Source of the DNA: Paraburkholderia edwinii
GTDB taxonomy: Bacteria; Pseudomonadota; Gammaproteobacteria; Burkholderiales; Burkholderiaceae
DNA length: 64,000 nucleotides
Direction of reading: 5' to 3'
Assembly (NCBI RefSeq): GCF_019428685.1
Contig: NZ_CP080096.1
Location: 2,852,001-2,916,000, forward strand
The notes beneath the pieces are model-generated. The model did no database searches. It was not told the origin of the DNA and saw nothing but the letters and a program-made list of their open reading frames with translations. The translations under genes and the position numbers were made by a program. Position 1 is the stretch's first letter, and each line of letters opens with the position of its first letter. Shown here piece after piece: positions 46,200-55,741 of the stretch.

Positions 46200-47501
46200 T
46201 CAACGCTCGGCCAGCGGCTTCGCCTCACGTTGCGTGTGACCGACAAAAAGCTGACGCGGACGGCCGATTTTCTGCTCAGGATCGGCGATCATCTCGTTCC
46301 ACTGCGCGATCCAGCCCACCGTACGCGCCATCGCGAAGATGCACGTGAACATCGAGGTCGGAATGCCAAGGGCGCGCTGCACGATGCCCGAGTAGAAGTC
46401 GACGTTCGGATACAGCTTGCGCGACACGAAGTATTCGTCTTCGAGCGCGATCTTCTCGAGCGCCATCGCGAGCTTGAACAGGGGGTCGTCGTGCAGGCCC
46501 AGTTCCTCGAGCACTTCGTGGCATGTCTCGCGCATCAGCTTCGCGCGCGGGTCGTAGTTCTTGTACACGCGGTGACCGAAGCCCATCAGCTTCACGCCCG
46601 AGTTCTTGTCCTTCACCTGCTTGATAAATTCGGGGATGTTATCGACCGAGCCGATCTGCTCGAGCATATTCAGCGCCGCTTCGTTCGCGCCGCCGTGCGC
46701 CGGACCCCATAGGCACGCGATACCTGCCGCGATACACGCAAACGGGTTCGCGCCCGACGAACCCGCGAGCCGCACCGTCGAGGTCGACGCGTTCTGTTCG
46801 TGGTCGGCATGCAGAATCAGGATGCGGTCGAGCGCGCGCACGAGCACGTCGTTGACCTTGAATTCCTCAGCCGGCGTCGAGAACATCATCCGCATGAAGT
46901 TCGCGCTATACGAAAGATCGTTCTGCGGATAGACAAACGGCTGACCGATGCTGTACTTGTATGCCATCGCGACCAGAGTGGGCAGCTTCGCGATCATGCG
47001 GATCGCCGACACTTCACGATGGCTTGCATTCGTGATGTCGAGCGAGTCGTGATAGAACGCCGACAGTGCGCCGACCGCCGCCACGAGAATCGCCATCGGG
47101 TGCGCGTCGCGGCGGAAACCGCGGAAGAAGATGTGCATCTGCTCGTGCACCATCGTGTGGCTCACCACCGATTTCACGAACTCTTCTTTCTGCTGCCGAT
47201 TCGGCAGATCCCCTTTCAACAGCAGATAGCAGGTCTCAAGAAAATCCGCGTTTTGCGCGAGATCGTCGATCGGGAAGCCGCGATACAGCAGTTCGCCCTT
47301 GTCGCCATCGATATACGTGATGGAGGAATTGCACGCAGCCGTCGACATGAAGCCCGGGTCATACGTGAACTTGCCGGTCTGGCCGTAGAGCTTGCGAATA
47401 TCGACCACGTCCGGGCCCATCGACCCCTTGTAGATCGGCAATTCGATCTTCTCGTTGCTGTCGGAAAACGTTAGCGTTGCGCGTGCGCCTGAGCTATTCA
47501 T
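46200..47501 (-). CDS. gltA: Type II citrate synthase
   Basis: This 433-residue enzyme condenses oxaloacetate and acetyl-CoA at the entry of the TCA cycle. It has the typical N-terminus ([20 protein letters not shown]), catalytic His in [17 protein letters not shown] (motif ADHEQN) and [12 protein letters not shown], plus [13 protein letters not shown] and the catalytic Asp in [11 protein letters not shown]. The hexameric NADH-sensitive type has this length. The ATG at 47501 follows ACGAGGA and gives the family length; 47540 is an alternative. Beta-proteobacteria usually have gltA next to sdhCDAB; here it is alone, so this may be a second copy. Confidence 0.95.
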   Translation of the reverse strand: MNSSGARATLTFSDSNEKIELPIYKGSMGPDVVDIRKLYGQTGKFTYDPGFMSTAACNSSITYIDGDKGELLYRGFPIDDLAQNADFLETCYLLLKGDLPNRQQKEEFVKSVVSHTMVHEQMHIFFRGFRRDAHPMAILVAAVGALSAFYHDSLDITNASHREVSAIRMIAKLPTLVAMAYKYSIGQPFVYPQNDLSYSANFMRMMFSTPAEEFKVNDVLVRALDRILILHADHEQNASTSTVRLAGSSGANPFACIAAGIACLWGPAHGGANEAALNMLEQIGSVDNIPEFIKQVKDKNSGVKLMGFGHRVYKNYDPRAKLMRETCHEVLEELGLHDDPLFKLAMALEKIALEDEYFVSRKLYPNVDFYSGIVQRALGIPTSMFTCIFAMARTVGWIAQWNEMIADPEQKIGRPRQLFVGHTQREAKPLAER

Positions 47502-47817
47502 TCGGGGTCCTCGTATCAAACCATCTGCCTTAGTCGACATGCATTCTAAGGCGCGGGTTCGTCAACTTTGCGTCGATATACGCAACAATGATTACCGCCG
47601 ACAGAAACACTCATTCATAAAAGCGTGACGCAAAGGCCTTCGCAAAGCCAACAAAATGAAAGAAAGCGCTGCGAATGCAACAATCTTTTGTTCAGTGGAA
47701 CGATACAGAGCGCAAACAGGTCTGCGATACTGCAGTCACTCAATCGGTGGTCTGCGAGGCGCGTAGTTAAAGAGGTATGCGCAGGCTTCCGAAACTCATT
47801 GAACAGGGATGTCAAAA
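47502..47817. other. Divergent promoter region gltA / unknown gene
   Basis: These 316 bases separate divergent starts. The DNA is AT-richer near 47560-47720. No confident -35/-10 pair with standard spacing was found by eye for either gene. Confidence 0.4.
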
Positions 47818-48237
47818 ATGACGCTGAATTTGGAAACGCTTTTCCCGGATACCGGCGAGCAGGAAGAAGCCGTCGTCACCGCACTCAATCATCAGGACAT
47901 CGTGCTGGCCATGTCGGCAGCGCTGGCTACCGAAAAGATCGCGGTGCTGCACATGCTCTACCCGCGCACCGATGCTCGCACGCACAGCAGCCTCGACAAG
48001 CTCGTCGACCAGTTGCATGCGCACGGACTACACGAAGTCGCGCGACTGCTCTCGCAGGAGGCTCACTATCTGGTGTTCCGGAATCCGGTCAAAGCGTGGA
48101 AGGCATTTCATGAGATCCGCAATGACTCGCTCGCCATCGGCGTGCATCTTTACTATTGCGGCCTTGTCGGCGAGGCCGCGGAACGCGCGCTGGACGAAGA
48201 CGCGCATCGCAAGTCCGCGTCCAAACGCAAGCACTAA
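47818..48237 (+). CDS. Small soluble protein, unknown function
   Basis: The 139-residue mostly helical protein begins MTLNLETLFPDTGEQEEAV. It includes LYPRTDARTHSSLDKLVDQL and SQEAHYLVFRNPVKAWKAFH, and ends with a basic tail (RKSASKRKH). It has no signal peptide or membrane segment. No family is recognised. AGGGATGTCAAA precedes the ATG at 47818; an ATG at 47809 lies within that stretch. It is divergent from gltA and convergent with the alpha/beta hydrolase gene. Confidence 0.6.
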   Translation: MTLNLETLFPDTGEQEEAVVTALNHQDIVLAMSAALATEKIAVLHMLYPRTDARTHSSLDKLVDQLHAHGLHEVARLLSQEAHYLVFRNPVKAWKAFHEIRNDSLAIGVHLYYCGLVGEAAERALDEDAHRKSASKRKH

Positions 48238-48275
48238 ACCCGCTAGCCGTCCGGCGCGTGAGTCGATGCAGACGG

Positions 48276-49196
48276 TCACGCCCGGGCGTCAGTCGCTACA
48301 CTGCGCACGAATTCGTCGACGTAACGATTGAAGGCAGCCGGATGCGCGAGATTCATCCCGTGCGACGCGCCATTCACGGTTCTGTGGCGCGCATCCGGCA
48401 GCCATGAATGAAGCGCAGCGATGGCACGCCTGAACATCTGCGGACTTTTCTCGCCATCGATCAGCAATACCGGGCAACGCACTTGTGACGCCTCGTCGGG
48501 CACATAGGCCGGCAGCGGATCGCGAAACTGGCGCGCAAGCGTATGCGCATTATCCAGCGCCATCGTGCGGAAAGCGGTCGTGCTTTTCGACCAGAAGCCG
48601 GGTCGGCTCACCGAATCGACGAACAGCTGCAAACCCGCCTCCACTTTCCCTTCCTCGATCAGCTGTGCGGCACGCGCGCGCAACGCATTGACCGTTTCAG
48701 GCAAGCTCGCCATCGGTTGGCCGGGCCGGTCGGCGATCCGCAGCGGACCGCCGGGATCCGCGAGCGTTAGCGTGCGCAGATGCTGCCGGTGCCGGCGCGC
48801 GAAATGAAACGCCACGCAGCCGCCGCGCGAATGGCCGATCACATGCGCCGGGCCTGCGCCGAAGCGATCGATGAATTCGGCGAGCTCGTCGGCATGGCGG
48901 CTCCAGCTAAACGGGAAGCGCGCCGGCGTATCGACATCGGGCCAGTAATGCGTGAGGCTGATCGCGACGCAGCGGTAGCGATCCGATAGTCCATCGACCT
49001 GGGGCTGCCAGTAGCGGTAGTCGCACAGCGACCCGTGCACGAACAGCAACAGCTCGCCTTCGCCGCGTTCGACGTACGGCATGCGCAAGCCGTTGCTCAA
49101 TTCGATAAAGGAAGGAGATGAGGCGTGCGGGGGTACGGGGGCATTCACAGGCGGCGGGGATTGGCGAGCGGTGACGGATAAGCGGACATCAGGCAA
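48276..49196 (-). CDS. Alpha/beta-fold hydrolase
   Basis: The 306-residue enzyme has the oxyanion-hole HG motif (LLLFVHGSLCDYRYW, about 48-62), nucleophile elbow GHSRGG (Ser about 122), acid in LIDGEKSP and catalytic His in NGASHGMNLAHP. Relatives include esterases, haloperoxidase-like enzymes and epoxide hydrolases; the substrate is unknown. No signal peptide is present. The open frame begins with TTG at 49196; a GTG at 49148 is an equally possible start, and neither has a clear ribosome-binding site. Confidence 0.85.
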   Translation of the reverse strand: MPDVRLSVTARQSPPPVNAPVPPHASSPSFIELSNGLRMPYVERGEGELLLFVHGSLCDYRYWQPQVDGLSDRYRCVAISLTHYWPDVDTPARFPFSWSRHADELAEFIDRFGAGPAHVIGHSRGGCVAFHFARRHRQHLRTLTLADPGGPLRIADRPGQPMASLPETVNALRARAAQLIEEGKVEAGLQLFVDSVSRPGFWSKSTTAFRTMALDNAHTLARQFRDPLPAYVPDEASQVRCPVLLIDGEKSPQMFRRAIAALHSWLPDARHRTVNGASHGMNLAHPAAFNRYVDEFVRSVATDARA

Positions 49197-49308
49197 TGTC
49201 CGCCATTGTCACATAGCTTTCAGGGCGTATTGCCTTGCGGGCGCACGTACCTCGCACGCACCTGTCGTTCGAACGCCCTGCCATGCTTTCACGCCGTCAC
49301 CACCGGGT

Positions 49309-50379
49309 TCACTCGTACACGTAGGCGTCAACGAGTCCCGCTTCGGCTGCCGCGCCGGCGCCGCGCACCGCACAGGTCAGCGGTTCATCGGCTACCCGCA
49401 CGGTAAGACCGAGTTCGCCGGCGAGATAACCGGTCAGATGGCCGAGCAACGCGCCGCCGCCCGTTAGCACGATGCCGGCGTACGCGATGTCGGTAACGAG
49501 CTCGGGCGGCGCGTTTTCGAGCGCCGCTTTCACGGCGATGAGCACCTGGCGCAGCGGCACCGCGATCGCATCGGCCACATCCTGCGTGCTGATCTCGATC
49601 GTACGCGGCAGGCCGTCGTCGACACTGCGACCCGTCGCGAACATCTTCTCCTGCGGCACGTCGCGCAGCGCCGAGCCGATCGTCTTTTTCACGTGCTCCG
49701 CCGTCTGCTCGCCGAGCACGACGCCGTACATCGTGCGCACATAGTTGACGATGGCCTGGTCGAGCTGATCGCCGCCGACGCGGATCGATCCGCTATACGC
49801 GATGCCGCCGAGCGCGATCACGCCGATTTCCGTCGTGCCGCCGCCGATATCGACGACCATCGAGCCGGTCGCCTCCGACACCGGCAACCCGGCGCCGACC
49901 GCTGATGCGAGCGATTCCTCGATCAGGTTGACCTTCCATGCGCCCGCGGCCACTGCGGCTTCGCGGATCGCGCGCCGCTCGACCTGAGTTGCACCGGCCG
50001 GCACGCAGATCGTGAAGTCCGCGCGGCGTGCGAAAAACGGCCGCGGTTTCGCCATATCGACGAATTGCCGGATCATGTGCTCGGCAGCGGGGAAATTGGC
50101 GATCACGCCATGCCGCATCGGCCGCACCGGTTCAAGGTTGCCCGGCGCGCGGCCGAGCATCTGCTTCGCCTCGGCGCCGACCGCCGCGACGCGCCTGCGC
50201 CCTTCGGTCGACATCTGCTTCTGGAAACAGACCACCGACGGTTGATTGACGACGATGCCGCCGTCGTCGGTATAGATCAGGGTATTGGCCGTGCCGAGGT
50301 CGACGGCAACGGAGTAGCGGAACAGGCGTCCGAAAAGCGAAGAGCGGTTCAGCGAAGCTTGCGGCATCGATCGCGCCAT
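49309..50379 (-). CDS. MreB-family actin-like protein (stand-alone paralogue)
   Basis: The 356-residue protein has the actin-fold phosphate-1 motif VAVDLGTANTLIY (about 25-37), phosphate-2 VVDIGGGTTEIGVIALGG (about 179-196) and adenosine motif GIVLTGGGALLGHL. MreB forms membrane-associated filaments that guide lateral wall synthesis. The usual mreCD genes are absent, so this is probably a second MreB. Differences from typical MreB include a short N-terminal Ser/Arg leader and the segment PRPFFARRADFTICVPAGAT. The ATG at 50379 is chosen by family start; 50421 and 50367 are alternatives. Confidence 0.88.
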   Translation of the reverse strand: MARSMPQASLNRSSLFGRLFRYSVAVDLGTANTLIYTDDGGIVVNQPSVVCFQKQMSTEGRRRVAAVGAEAKQMLGRAPGNLEPVRPMRHGVIANFPAAEHMIRQFVDMAKPRPFFARRADFTICVPAGATQVERRAIREAAVAAGAWKVNLIEESLASAVGAGLPVSEATGSMVVDIGGGTTEIGVIALGGIAYSGSIRVGGDQLDQAIVNYVRTMYGVVLGEQTAEHVKKTIGSALRDVPQEKMFATGRSVDDGLPRTIEISTQDVADAIAVPLRQVLIAVKAALENAPPELVTDIAYAGIVLTGGGALLGHLTGYLAGELGLTVRVADEPLTCAVRGAGAAAEAGLVDAYVYE

Positions 50380-50656
50380 ATATCGGCTCTGTAGGTGTGT
50401 GGTTTGCCGTCCTGAAGGCAACGTCAGTGCAACGTCAAAGCAGCTTCACGGCGGCACGAAACTCTCGAACGCGCGGGCAGGCATGCCGCCGGCCCGTGCG
50501 TCGGGCATGTTTTTCAGGCTTATGACCACCGTTAACGGCGCGCTGCGGACAATCTTTAGCGCAACGTAGCGAACTCGCGTGCGACGCAAAAATACCTACA
50601 AAAAGCCTTCATTCGCAGAGTTGAGGCAGCGACGTGTGCTGTGCCCGCGAAGCGCT

Positions 50657-51406
50657 TCACCGAAAATACCTCGCCGGCGTCTCCCCCAGCGAATCCTTGA
50701 ACACCGCGATAAACGACGACACGTCGTTGTACCCGACGTCAAGCGCCACGCGCGTCACGCTCGCACCGGCGCCGAGCCGCTCGAGCGCAATCAGCAAACG
50801 CAATTGCTGCCGCCATTGCCCGAACGTCAGCCCCGTTTCCTTGACGAAAAGCCGCGCGGCCGTGCGCGCGGTGACGCCTGCCTGGGCGGCGAGTTCGTCG
50901 AGCACGCCCGATTGAGCGGGATGGGCGCTCAACGCATCGGCGATGCGCAGAATTCGCCGGTCGCGCGGGTATTGCAGCGAAAGCGGCGCGGCCGCGAGCA
51001 GCGGCAGACGGTCGACAATCACGTCGATCAGGCGCGCTTCGGGGCCGTCGGGCGGATACTCCTCGCCGAATTCCGTGGCCGCGAGCAGCAATTCGTCGAC
51101 AAGCGGGTCGACCGACACGACGCCGTTTTCCGCCGGAACAGGGATCGCCTCGGTATCCGCGTACAGCGTGCGCGTCACGACCGGATTCAGCGAAGTCGCC
51201 CGATGCAATGCCCCCGGCAACAGCCATACCGCGTGATGCGGCGGCACCACCCACAGACCGCTGTCGGTACGCACGGTCAGCACCCCTTCGCTGACGTGCA
51301 CGAATTGCGCACGGCGCTCCGCGTTCCACGGCTTGTCCAACGCGTCGTGCCGCTCGGCGAGCACAAAGACCGGGCGCTGTGAGATGTTCGCTTCAATGGC
51401 GTCCAT
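50657..51406 (-). CDS. AraC-family transcriptional regulator (cupin N-domain)
   Basis: The 249-residue regulator has an N-terminal cupin-like domain (VVPPHHAVWLLPGALHRAT, about 53-71). A C-terminal AraC double HTH follows: LDELAAQAGVTARTAARLFV (about 168-187) and ALDVGYNDVSSFIAVFKDSL ending TPARYFR. This arrangement is seen in NimR/YdeO-like regulators that control a neighbouring efflux gene. No such gene is adjacent on the minus strand. The 64-residue gene at 51726 is divergent, 320 bp away. Confidence 0.87.
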   Translation of the reverse strand: MDAIEANISQRPVFVLAERHDALDKPWNAERRAQFVHVSEGVLTVRTDSGLWVVPPHHAVWLLPGALHRATSLNPVVTRTLYADTEAIPVPAENGVVSVDPLVDELLLAATEFGEEYPPDGPEARLIDVIVDRLPLLAAAPLSLQYPRDRRILRIADALSAHPAQSGVLDELAAQAGVTARTAARLFVKETGLTFGQWRQQLRLLIALERLGAGASVTRVALDVGYNDVSSFIAVFKDSLGETPARYFR

Positions 51407-51725
51407 TGTCCGTTTTGCCCTGTCAAGTATCGAAACCGTGCGAGATTAGCACGTCGACAATAAGTCTGCCGGCGCCCGCGTCGGATCGGTCCCGTTATAC
51501 AGAGACCCTAAAATCCGCAGCAAAATGGCTGACAAACGGCTTACTTCGTGTGTATTTCCGCAGACGGCCCAAGCGGTGATTGATAGGCGGATGCAGGAGT
51601 TCGTCATCCGCTCATTTCCTGCTCATTGTCGCGACCGACAATCGGTTCGTGTGATGCGAGCAGTGCGTGGCGATTTCACCGCTTCAATGCGGCTCGCGTA
51701 CTTCCAGTTCGCTTTGGAGACCGTC
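51407..51725. other. Divergent intergenic region
   Basis: These 319 bases lie between the AraC gene and the small gene at 51726. They should hold both promoters. No repeat, terminator or operator stands out. Confidence 0.4.
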
Positions 51726-51920
51726 ATGATGAGCATCGCAAGACTTGTCGTCACTCTGCGTCCCGCATTCCGATTTATGGCGCCATCGACAGGGGCCGCG
51801 CCAGCCGAAATGGTACAAGCCCATCACGAGGCAAACGTAGACGACATCGACCGTCTGCGCGCGTTCGAAATGGAGCGCGTGCGCCGCAATCCCGCCAGTC
51901 TGCTTTCCCCACGCTTTTAG
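51726..51920 (+). CDS. Small protein, unknown function, 64 residues
   Basis: The frame starts MMSIARLVVTLRPAFRFMAP with GGAGACC ten bases upstream. A central Ala/Glu/His part is followed by DDIDRLRAFEMERVRRNPAS, a charged helix, and a short end (LLSPRF). The N-terminal part is mildly hydrophobic but too basic for a clear signal peptide. I do not recognise a family. The ribosome-binding site and the coding-like composition are the evidence. Confidence 0.5.
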   Translation: MMSIARLVVTLRPAFRFMAPSTGAAPAEMVQAHHEANVDDIDRLRAFEMERVRRNPASLLSPRF

Positions 51921-52080
51921 GACCACGCGTCGACCGAGCGCGACGTGTGCACGGCGCACATTCACGCGGTCAACACCGTTCGCTTCGACACACGGAGTCG
52001 ACCCGCTGAATCGCCGATGTCATTTCCGCTCCGAACGAGATGTCCTAGACTTCGAATGTCGGCTTTTCTCTGGAATCGCC

Positions 52081-53634
52081 ATGAAGTGCATGTCGCGCCG
52101 TCAGGCGCTCCTGACGACTGCGGCGCTCGGTGCACTGGCAGCGCGTCCCGTCTGGGCCAGCGATGCGCGGGTTAGCCTTCCGGTTCCGCCGGAACGCAAG
52201 CCAGACGCGCAGGGCGTGATCGCCTTCGACGCCCGCAGCGCCAGCCGACGCTTCCTGCCCGACCGCAACACACCGACCTACGGCTATAGCGGCGCCTTCC
52301 TCGGGCCCGCGTTGCGTGTGCGGCGCGGTCGGACCGTGACGATCGACTTCACCAACCACCTGTCCGAGCCGACGACCGTGCATTGGCACGGATTGATCAT
52401 CCCAGGCGATGTCGATGGGGGCCCGCACCATCCCGTGGCACCCGGCGGGCGCTGGCGGCCGACGCTGCCGATCGATCAGCCGGCCGCCACGCTCTGGTTC
52501 CATCCGCATGCCTATCCGACCACCGCGGCGCAGGTGACCAAGGGCCTGGCAGGCCTGCTGATCATCGACGACGAGGAGGCGGACCGGCTGGCGCTGCCGT
52601 CGCGCTGGGGCATCGACGACATTCCGCTGATCATCCAGGATCGTCGCTTCCGCAGCGACGGCACCTTCTTCGATGCGATAAACATCGTGACGGCAATCAA
52701 CGGCTATGTCGGCACGCTGCCGTTGGTCAACGGCGCGGTGTATCCCGAGGTACGCACCGCGCGCGGCTGGGTGCGTCTACGCGTGCTCGACGGGTCCAAT
52801 GCCCGCAGCTACAGGTTAAGCGCCTCGGACGGCCGCTCGCTCTTCGTCATCGGCTCCGACGGCGGGCTGCTGGAGCGCCCGGTGGAGCTCAAGGAAGTCA
52901 CCCTGCACGCGGGCGAGCGCTTCGAACTGATGGTGGATTGCCGCTCGGGCAAGTCCTTCGATCTTGTCACGCAGCCGGGGGACAACGCCATCATGCGGCT
53001 GCCGCCCTACGACAAGCCGGTGCGCCTGCTGACAATCCGGCCTGTGGGTACGGAGGGAAAGGGCAAGCTTCCCGACGTGCTGGCGAAATTACCTTCATTG
53101 CCGGCAGAGCCGCCCGCGGTCAGCCAGGCGCTGGTCATGAACATGTTCCACGACCAGGCCGGCATGATGCCGCTGATGAAAGCCGGGCTGCCGATGGGCA
53201 TCGCGCCGCCTCGCCCCATCGCACCGGAGGTCGTCGCCCGCGTTACGCGGCTGATCGAGGGCGAGCCGGCCTTGCCGATTGCCGAGCAGCTCGCCCTCAA
53301 TGGCGTCAATGGCAAGCCCTTCGCACTGAAGGAGCCGGGCTTCACTGCCGCCCGCGACAACATGCTGCGTTGGTGGGTTTCCGAAGGCGACGACAAGATG
53401 CTGCATCCGGTACACATTCATGGCTGCCAGTTCCGCATCCTGTCGGAGAACGGACGGCCGCCGCAGCCCCATCGCGCCGGGTGGAAGGACATCGCGCCGA
53501 TCACGAATGCCGGCGTCAGCGAGTTGCTGCTGAGCTTTCCTTACCCGGCGACCGCCGACGCGCCCTATATGGCGCACTGCCACATCCTCGAGCATGAAGA
53601 CTCCGGCATGATGGCGCAGTTCACAGTGGCATAG
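52081..53634 (+). CDS. cueO: CueO-type multicopper oxidase (Tat-exported)
   Basis: The 517-residue periplasmic enzyme has a Tat signal (MSRRQALLTTAALGALAARP). All four copper-ligand motifs are present: TVHWHG, WFHPHAYP, HPVHIHG and AHCHILEHEDSGMM, with the Met axial ligand. CueO oxidises Cu(I) and other substrates to protect the periplasm. The Met-rich insert of E. coli CueO is reduced to a short segment (MNMFHDQAGMMPLMKAG). Codon use is richer in GCC/CTG/TCC than in neighbours. The gene ends 20 bp from a truncated regulator. No copper-sensing regulator gene is adjacent. Confidence 0.92.
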   Translation: MKCMSRRQALLTTAALGALAARPVWASDARVSLPVPPERKPDAQGVIAFDARSASRRFLPDRNTPTYGYSGAFLGPALRVRRGRTVTIDFTNHLSEPTTVHWHGLIIPGDVDGGPHHPVAPGGRWRPTLPIDQPAATLWFHPHAYPTTAAQVTKGLAGLLIIDDEEADRLALPSRWGIDDIPLIIQDRRFRSDGTFFDAINIVTAINGYVGTLPLVNGAVYPEVRTARGWVRLRVLDGSNARSYRLSASDGRSLFVIGSDGGLLERPVELKEVTLHAGERFELMVDCRSGKSFDLVTQPGDNAIMRLPPYDKPVRLLTIRPVGTEGKGKLPDVLAKLPSLPAEPPAVSQALVMNMFHDQAGMMPLMKAGLPMGIAPPRPIAPEVVARVTRLIEGEPALPIAEQLALNGVNGKPFALKEPGFTAARDNMLRWWVSEGDDKMLHPVHIHGCQFRILSENGRPPQPHRAGWKDIAPITNAGVSELLLSFPYPATADAPYMAHCHILEHEDSGMMAQFTVA

Positions 53635-53653
53635 ATGCGGGGGGTATGCGAGA

Positions 53654-54172
53654 TCAGCATCGCGGCCGACTGTGTTCCGCCGAAATCGCATCGTCGCCGA
53701 CCGAATTCACATCAGCAGCATTGTTGCAATGAAGCCCGGCCTGCTCGAGGACTCGGCGACCACCACCGGCTGCCTGAACGACGACGGTCTGTCTACATGC
53801 ACGACGCAGCCATGCAAGCAGCCGCTCATCCCGACCCGCGACCTCATCATTTCCGCCTAGAACAAAGACTGAATGAATGCTGCCGCCGTGGCGCGTCTCG
53901 ACCGAATCCGACCAGATCAGCGCGCCTGACGAAGATCGAATCGCGCCACCGTAGGAGGAAAGAAACAGCAGTTCACAAGAATCGTCAGCGCGATCGCCAG
54001 TTCCGGGACGTCGATTAGCAACGTCAAAGGTCTCGACCAGACGACCGAGAACCATCAGCGAAAAACCACTCAGCAATACAAACGCAATTCGCTGCGGGCG
54101 CGGCACGCTTATCACGCGTGCACCAGGTGCAGGACGCATCGCCTGACCGATTGAATCGACTGCGTACTCCAT
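53654..54172 (-). pseudogene. Truncated GlxA/AraC-type regulator (DJ-1/PfpI domain only)
   Basis: The 172-residue frame has the N-terminal class-I-amidotransferase-like (DJ-1/PfpI) domain of GlxA-type regulators: PQRIAFVLLSGFSLMVLGRL, LVETFDVANRR, CELLFLSSYGGAIRSSSGAL and SVFVLGGNDE. In full-length members (about 310-340 residues) an AraC HTH follows. Here the frame ends in unrelated residues (GDDAISAEHSRPRC) just before the cueO 3' end, so the HTH is lost. It lies 176 bp downstream of the GH71 gene, on the same strand, at the end of the exopolysaccharide operon. An intact stand-alone protein is possible but less likely. Confidence 0.65.
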
Positions 54173-54347
54173 GTCATGCTCCTCTGCCGCAAACGGGACC
54201 CGCTTTCGAAGTACAACATCGTAAAGTCCTGCGGCGACCGTTCAATACAGACGGCCGATCGCTCTCCACGATTGGCGGATCAAAACAAATCCCTCGTAGC
54301 TCACATTCCCTATTGCGCAGCGCCACAAGCAATCGCCCGTACGTCAC

Positions 54348-55715
54348 TCATCCTTTCATGCTTCCGCTGAAGTAGTTGAACGCGCCGCTATAGTCGTTGC
54401 GCGTGATGGTCTCCTCCCCCACCTTCTGCATAACCGTTTGACCATTTCTGACCAGAACAAAGCGTGGCCGCCCCGGCGTCCACGGAAACGCGGCTTCGTT
54501 GACACCTGCCTGCAACGGCAACTCCCAGCGACTCGATCCGCACGTCACTTGCAGCGTGGCGTCCTGCGTGACAAACGCCGTAACGTGGATATAAGACGTC
54601 AATCGCCCGGTGCTGCGCGGCGGGAATGCGGCGCGACTGGAGATTGCATCGATCAGGTTCGTCTGTAGACCGACCGGATGCAGCCGGTAGAAATAAAATA
54701 GCTCGTCACGATGGATGGCAGGCTTAACGCCCGATTTGAACCAGTCGATGAAATAGCGGCTTGCATCGAGATAGCCGGTGTGATTCAACAGAATGCCAAA
54801 CCGCTCGTTGTACACGAGCGCGCCGGACGTCGAGCCGATGGGCGCAACGTAAGTCGACTCGGCCCAGTCGTTCCACGTCACGATCTGCACCCAGTCCACG
54901 TCGGCGTCAATGGCGGCCTGCCATTCGTCCGCCATGCCGTTGAAGCCATTCGTTTCGAACGCGCGGTAGTTGGTGCCTGACGCGAGGCCCCGATAATAAG
55001 GCGTAACGGGCGCCATAAACGCCTTCCTGTCGCGCTTGAGCGCAACAGCGAGCAGCCTGATCGAACGAGCCAGCGCGTCGGGCAATGCCGCCGCGCCGAA
55101 GAAGAAGTATCCGTCGGCGAACTCCGCCCGCTTTGCAATCTCTGCGGCCTGCTCCGGCCCAATCACCGCTTCTCCCCTGCTCGGCGAAAAATGCGGCATG
55201 AACCATACGTTAAGCTGACGAGCCTGACGAATCAGCGCCTCGCATCGCGCGAGGTCCCTCCCACCGAGTGCGTACGCGGACAACACCGGCTTGCCGTCCT
55301 GCATCAGCTGCGCATCCAGACCGCGTGTCGTCGCGACGATGTCGTCGAGTTCGTTCTGCGCGTTTCCGTCGACGGAGACGAATAGCTTGAAACGGCCTGA
55401 GAAACTTTTAGCCGCCTCGTATAGAAGCAGCGCCCGCTGTTTGTACTGCGGCTCGCTCACGTGCCAGCCGCCGCAATTGAGCGCGAAGCCGTCGATCCCG
55501 CGCGCGATGGCGTCGCGTATCTCCGCCACATAGTCTGCAAGCACCGCGTGCGGGCCGCCTCTTGGCCACGCGACCATGTAATGCGCGAACACGTATTTCC
55601 TCGATACCGGCGCCGCCGGCTGCTGCCGAGCCGCCGCCGCGGCGAGCGCATGCCCACCCGGCAGCGCGGCTAACGAAGCCGCGGCCGCCGCTTCAAGCAA
55701 TCTTCGCCGTTCCAT
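54348..55715 (-). CDS. GH71-like endo-alpha-1,3-glucanase family protein, exported
   Basis: The 455-residue protein has a Tat/Sec-like signal (RRRLLEAAAAASLAALPGGH, residues 3-22). A TIM-barrel-like domain follows with VFAHYMVAWPRGG, GIDGFALNCGGW, the acidic motif QIVTWNDWAEST and YFFFGAAALPD. The pattern matches GH71, known as alpha-1,3-glucanases (mutanases). A beta-rich C-terminal part (about 370-455) may bind glycan. Genes of this type in exopolysaccharide clusters may trim or process the polymer; this is inferred. It follows the flippase gene by 26 bp in the same direction. Confidence 0.8.
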   Translation of the reverse strand: MERRRLLEAAAAASLAALPGGHALAAAAARQQPAAPVSRKYVFAHYMVAWPRGGPHAVLADYVAEIRDAIARGIDGFALNCGGWHVSEPQYKQRALLLYEAAKSFSGRFKLFVSVDGNAQNELDDIVATTRGLDAQLMQDGKPVLSAYALGGRDLARCEALIRQARQLNVWFMPHFSPSRGEAVIGPEQAAEIAKRAEFADGYFFFGAAALPDALARSIRLLAVALKRDRKAFMAPVTPYYRGLASGTNYRAFETNGFNGMADEWQAAIDADVDWVQIVTWNDWAESTYVAPIGSTSGALVYNERFGILLNHTGYLDASRYFIDWFKSGVKPAIHRDELFYFYRLHPVGLQTNLIDAISSRAAFPPRSTGRLTSYIHVTAFVTQDATLQVTCGSSRWELPLQAGVNEAAFPWTPGRPRFVLVRNGQTVMQKVGEETITRNDYSGAFNYFSGSMKG

Positions 55716-55741
55716 CGTTCATCTCTGTATCGAATCGGGAT

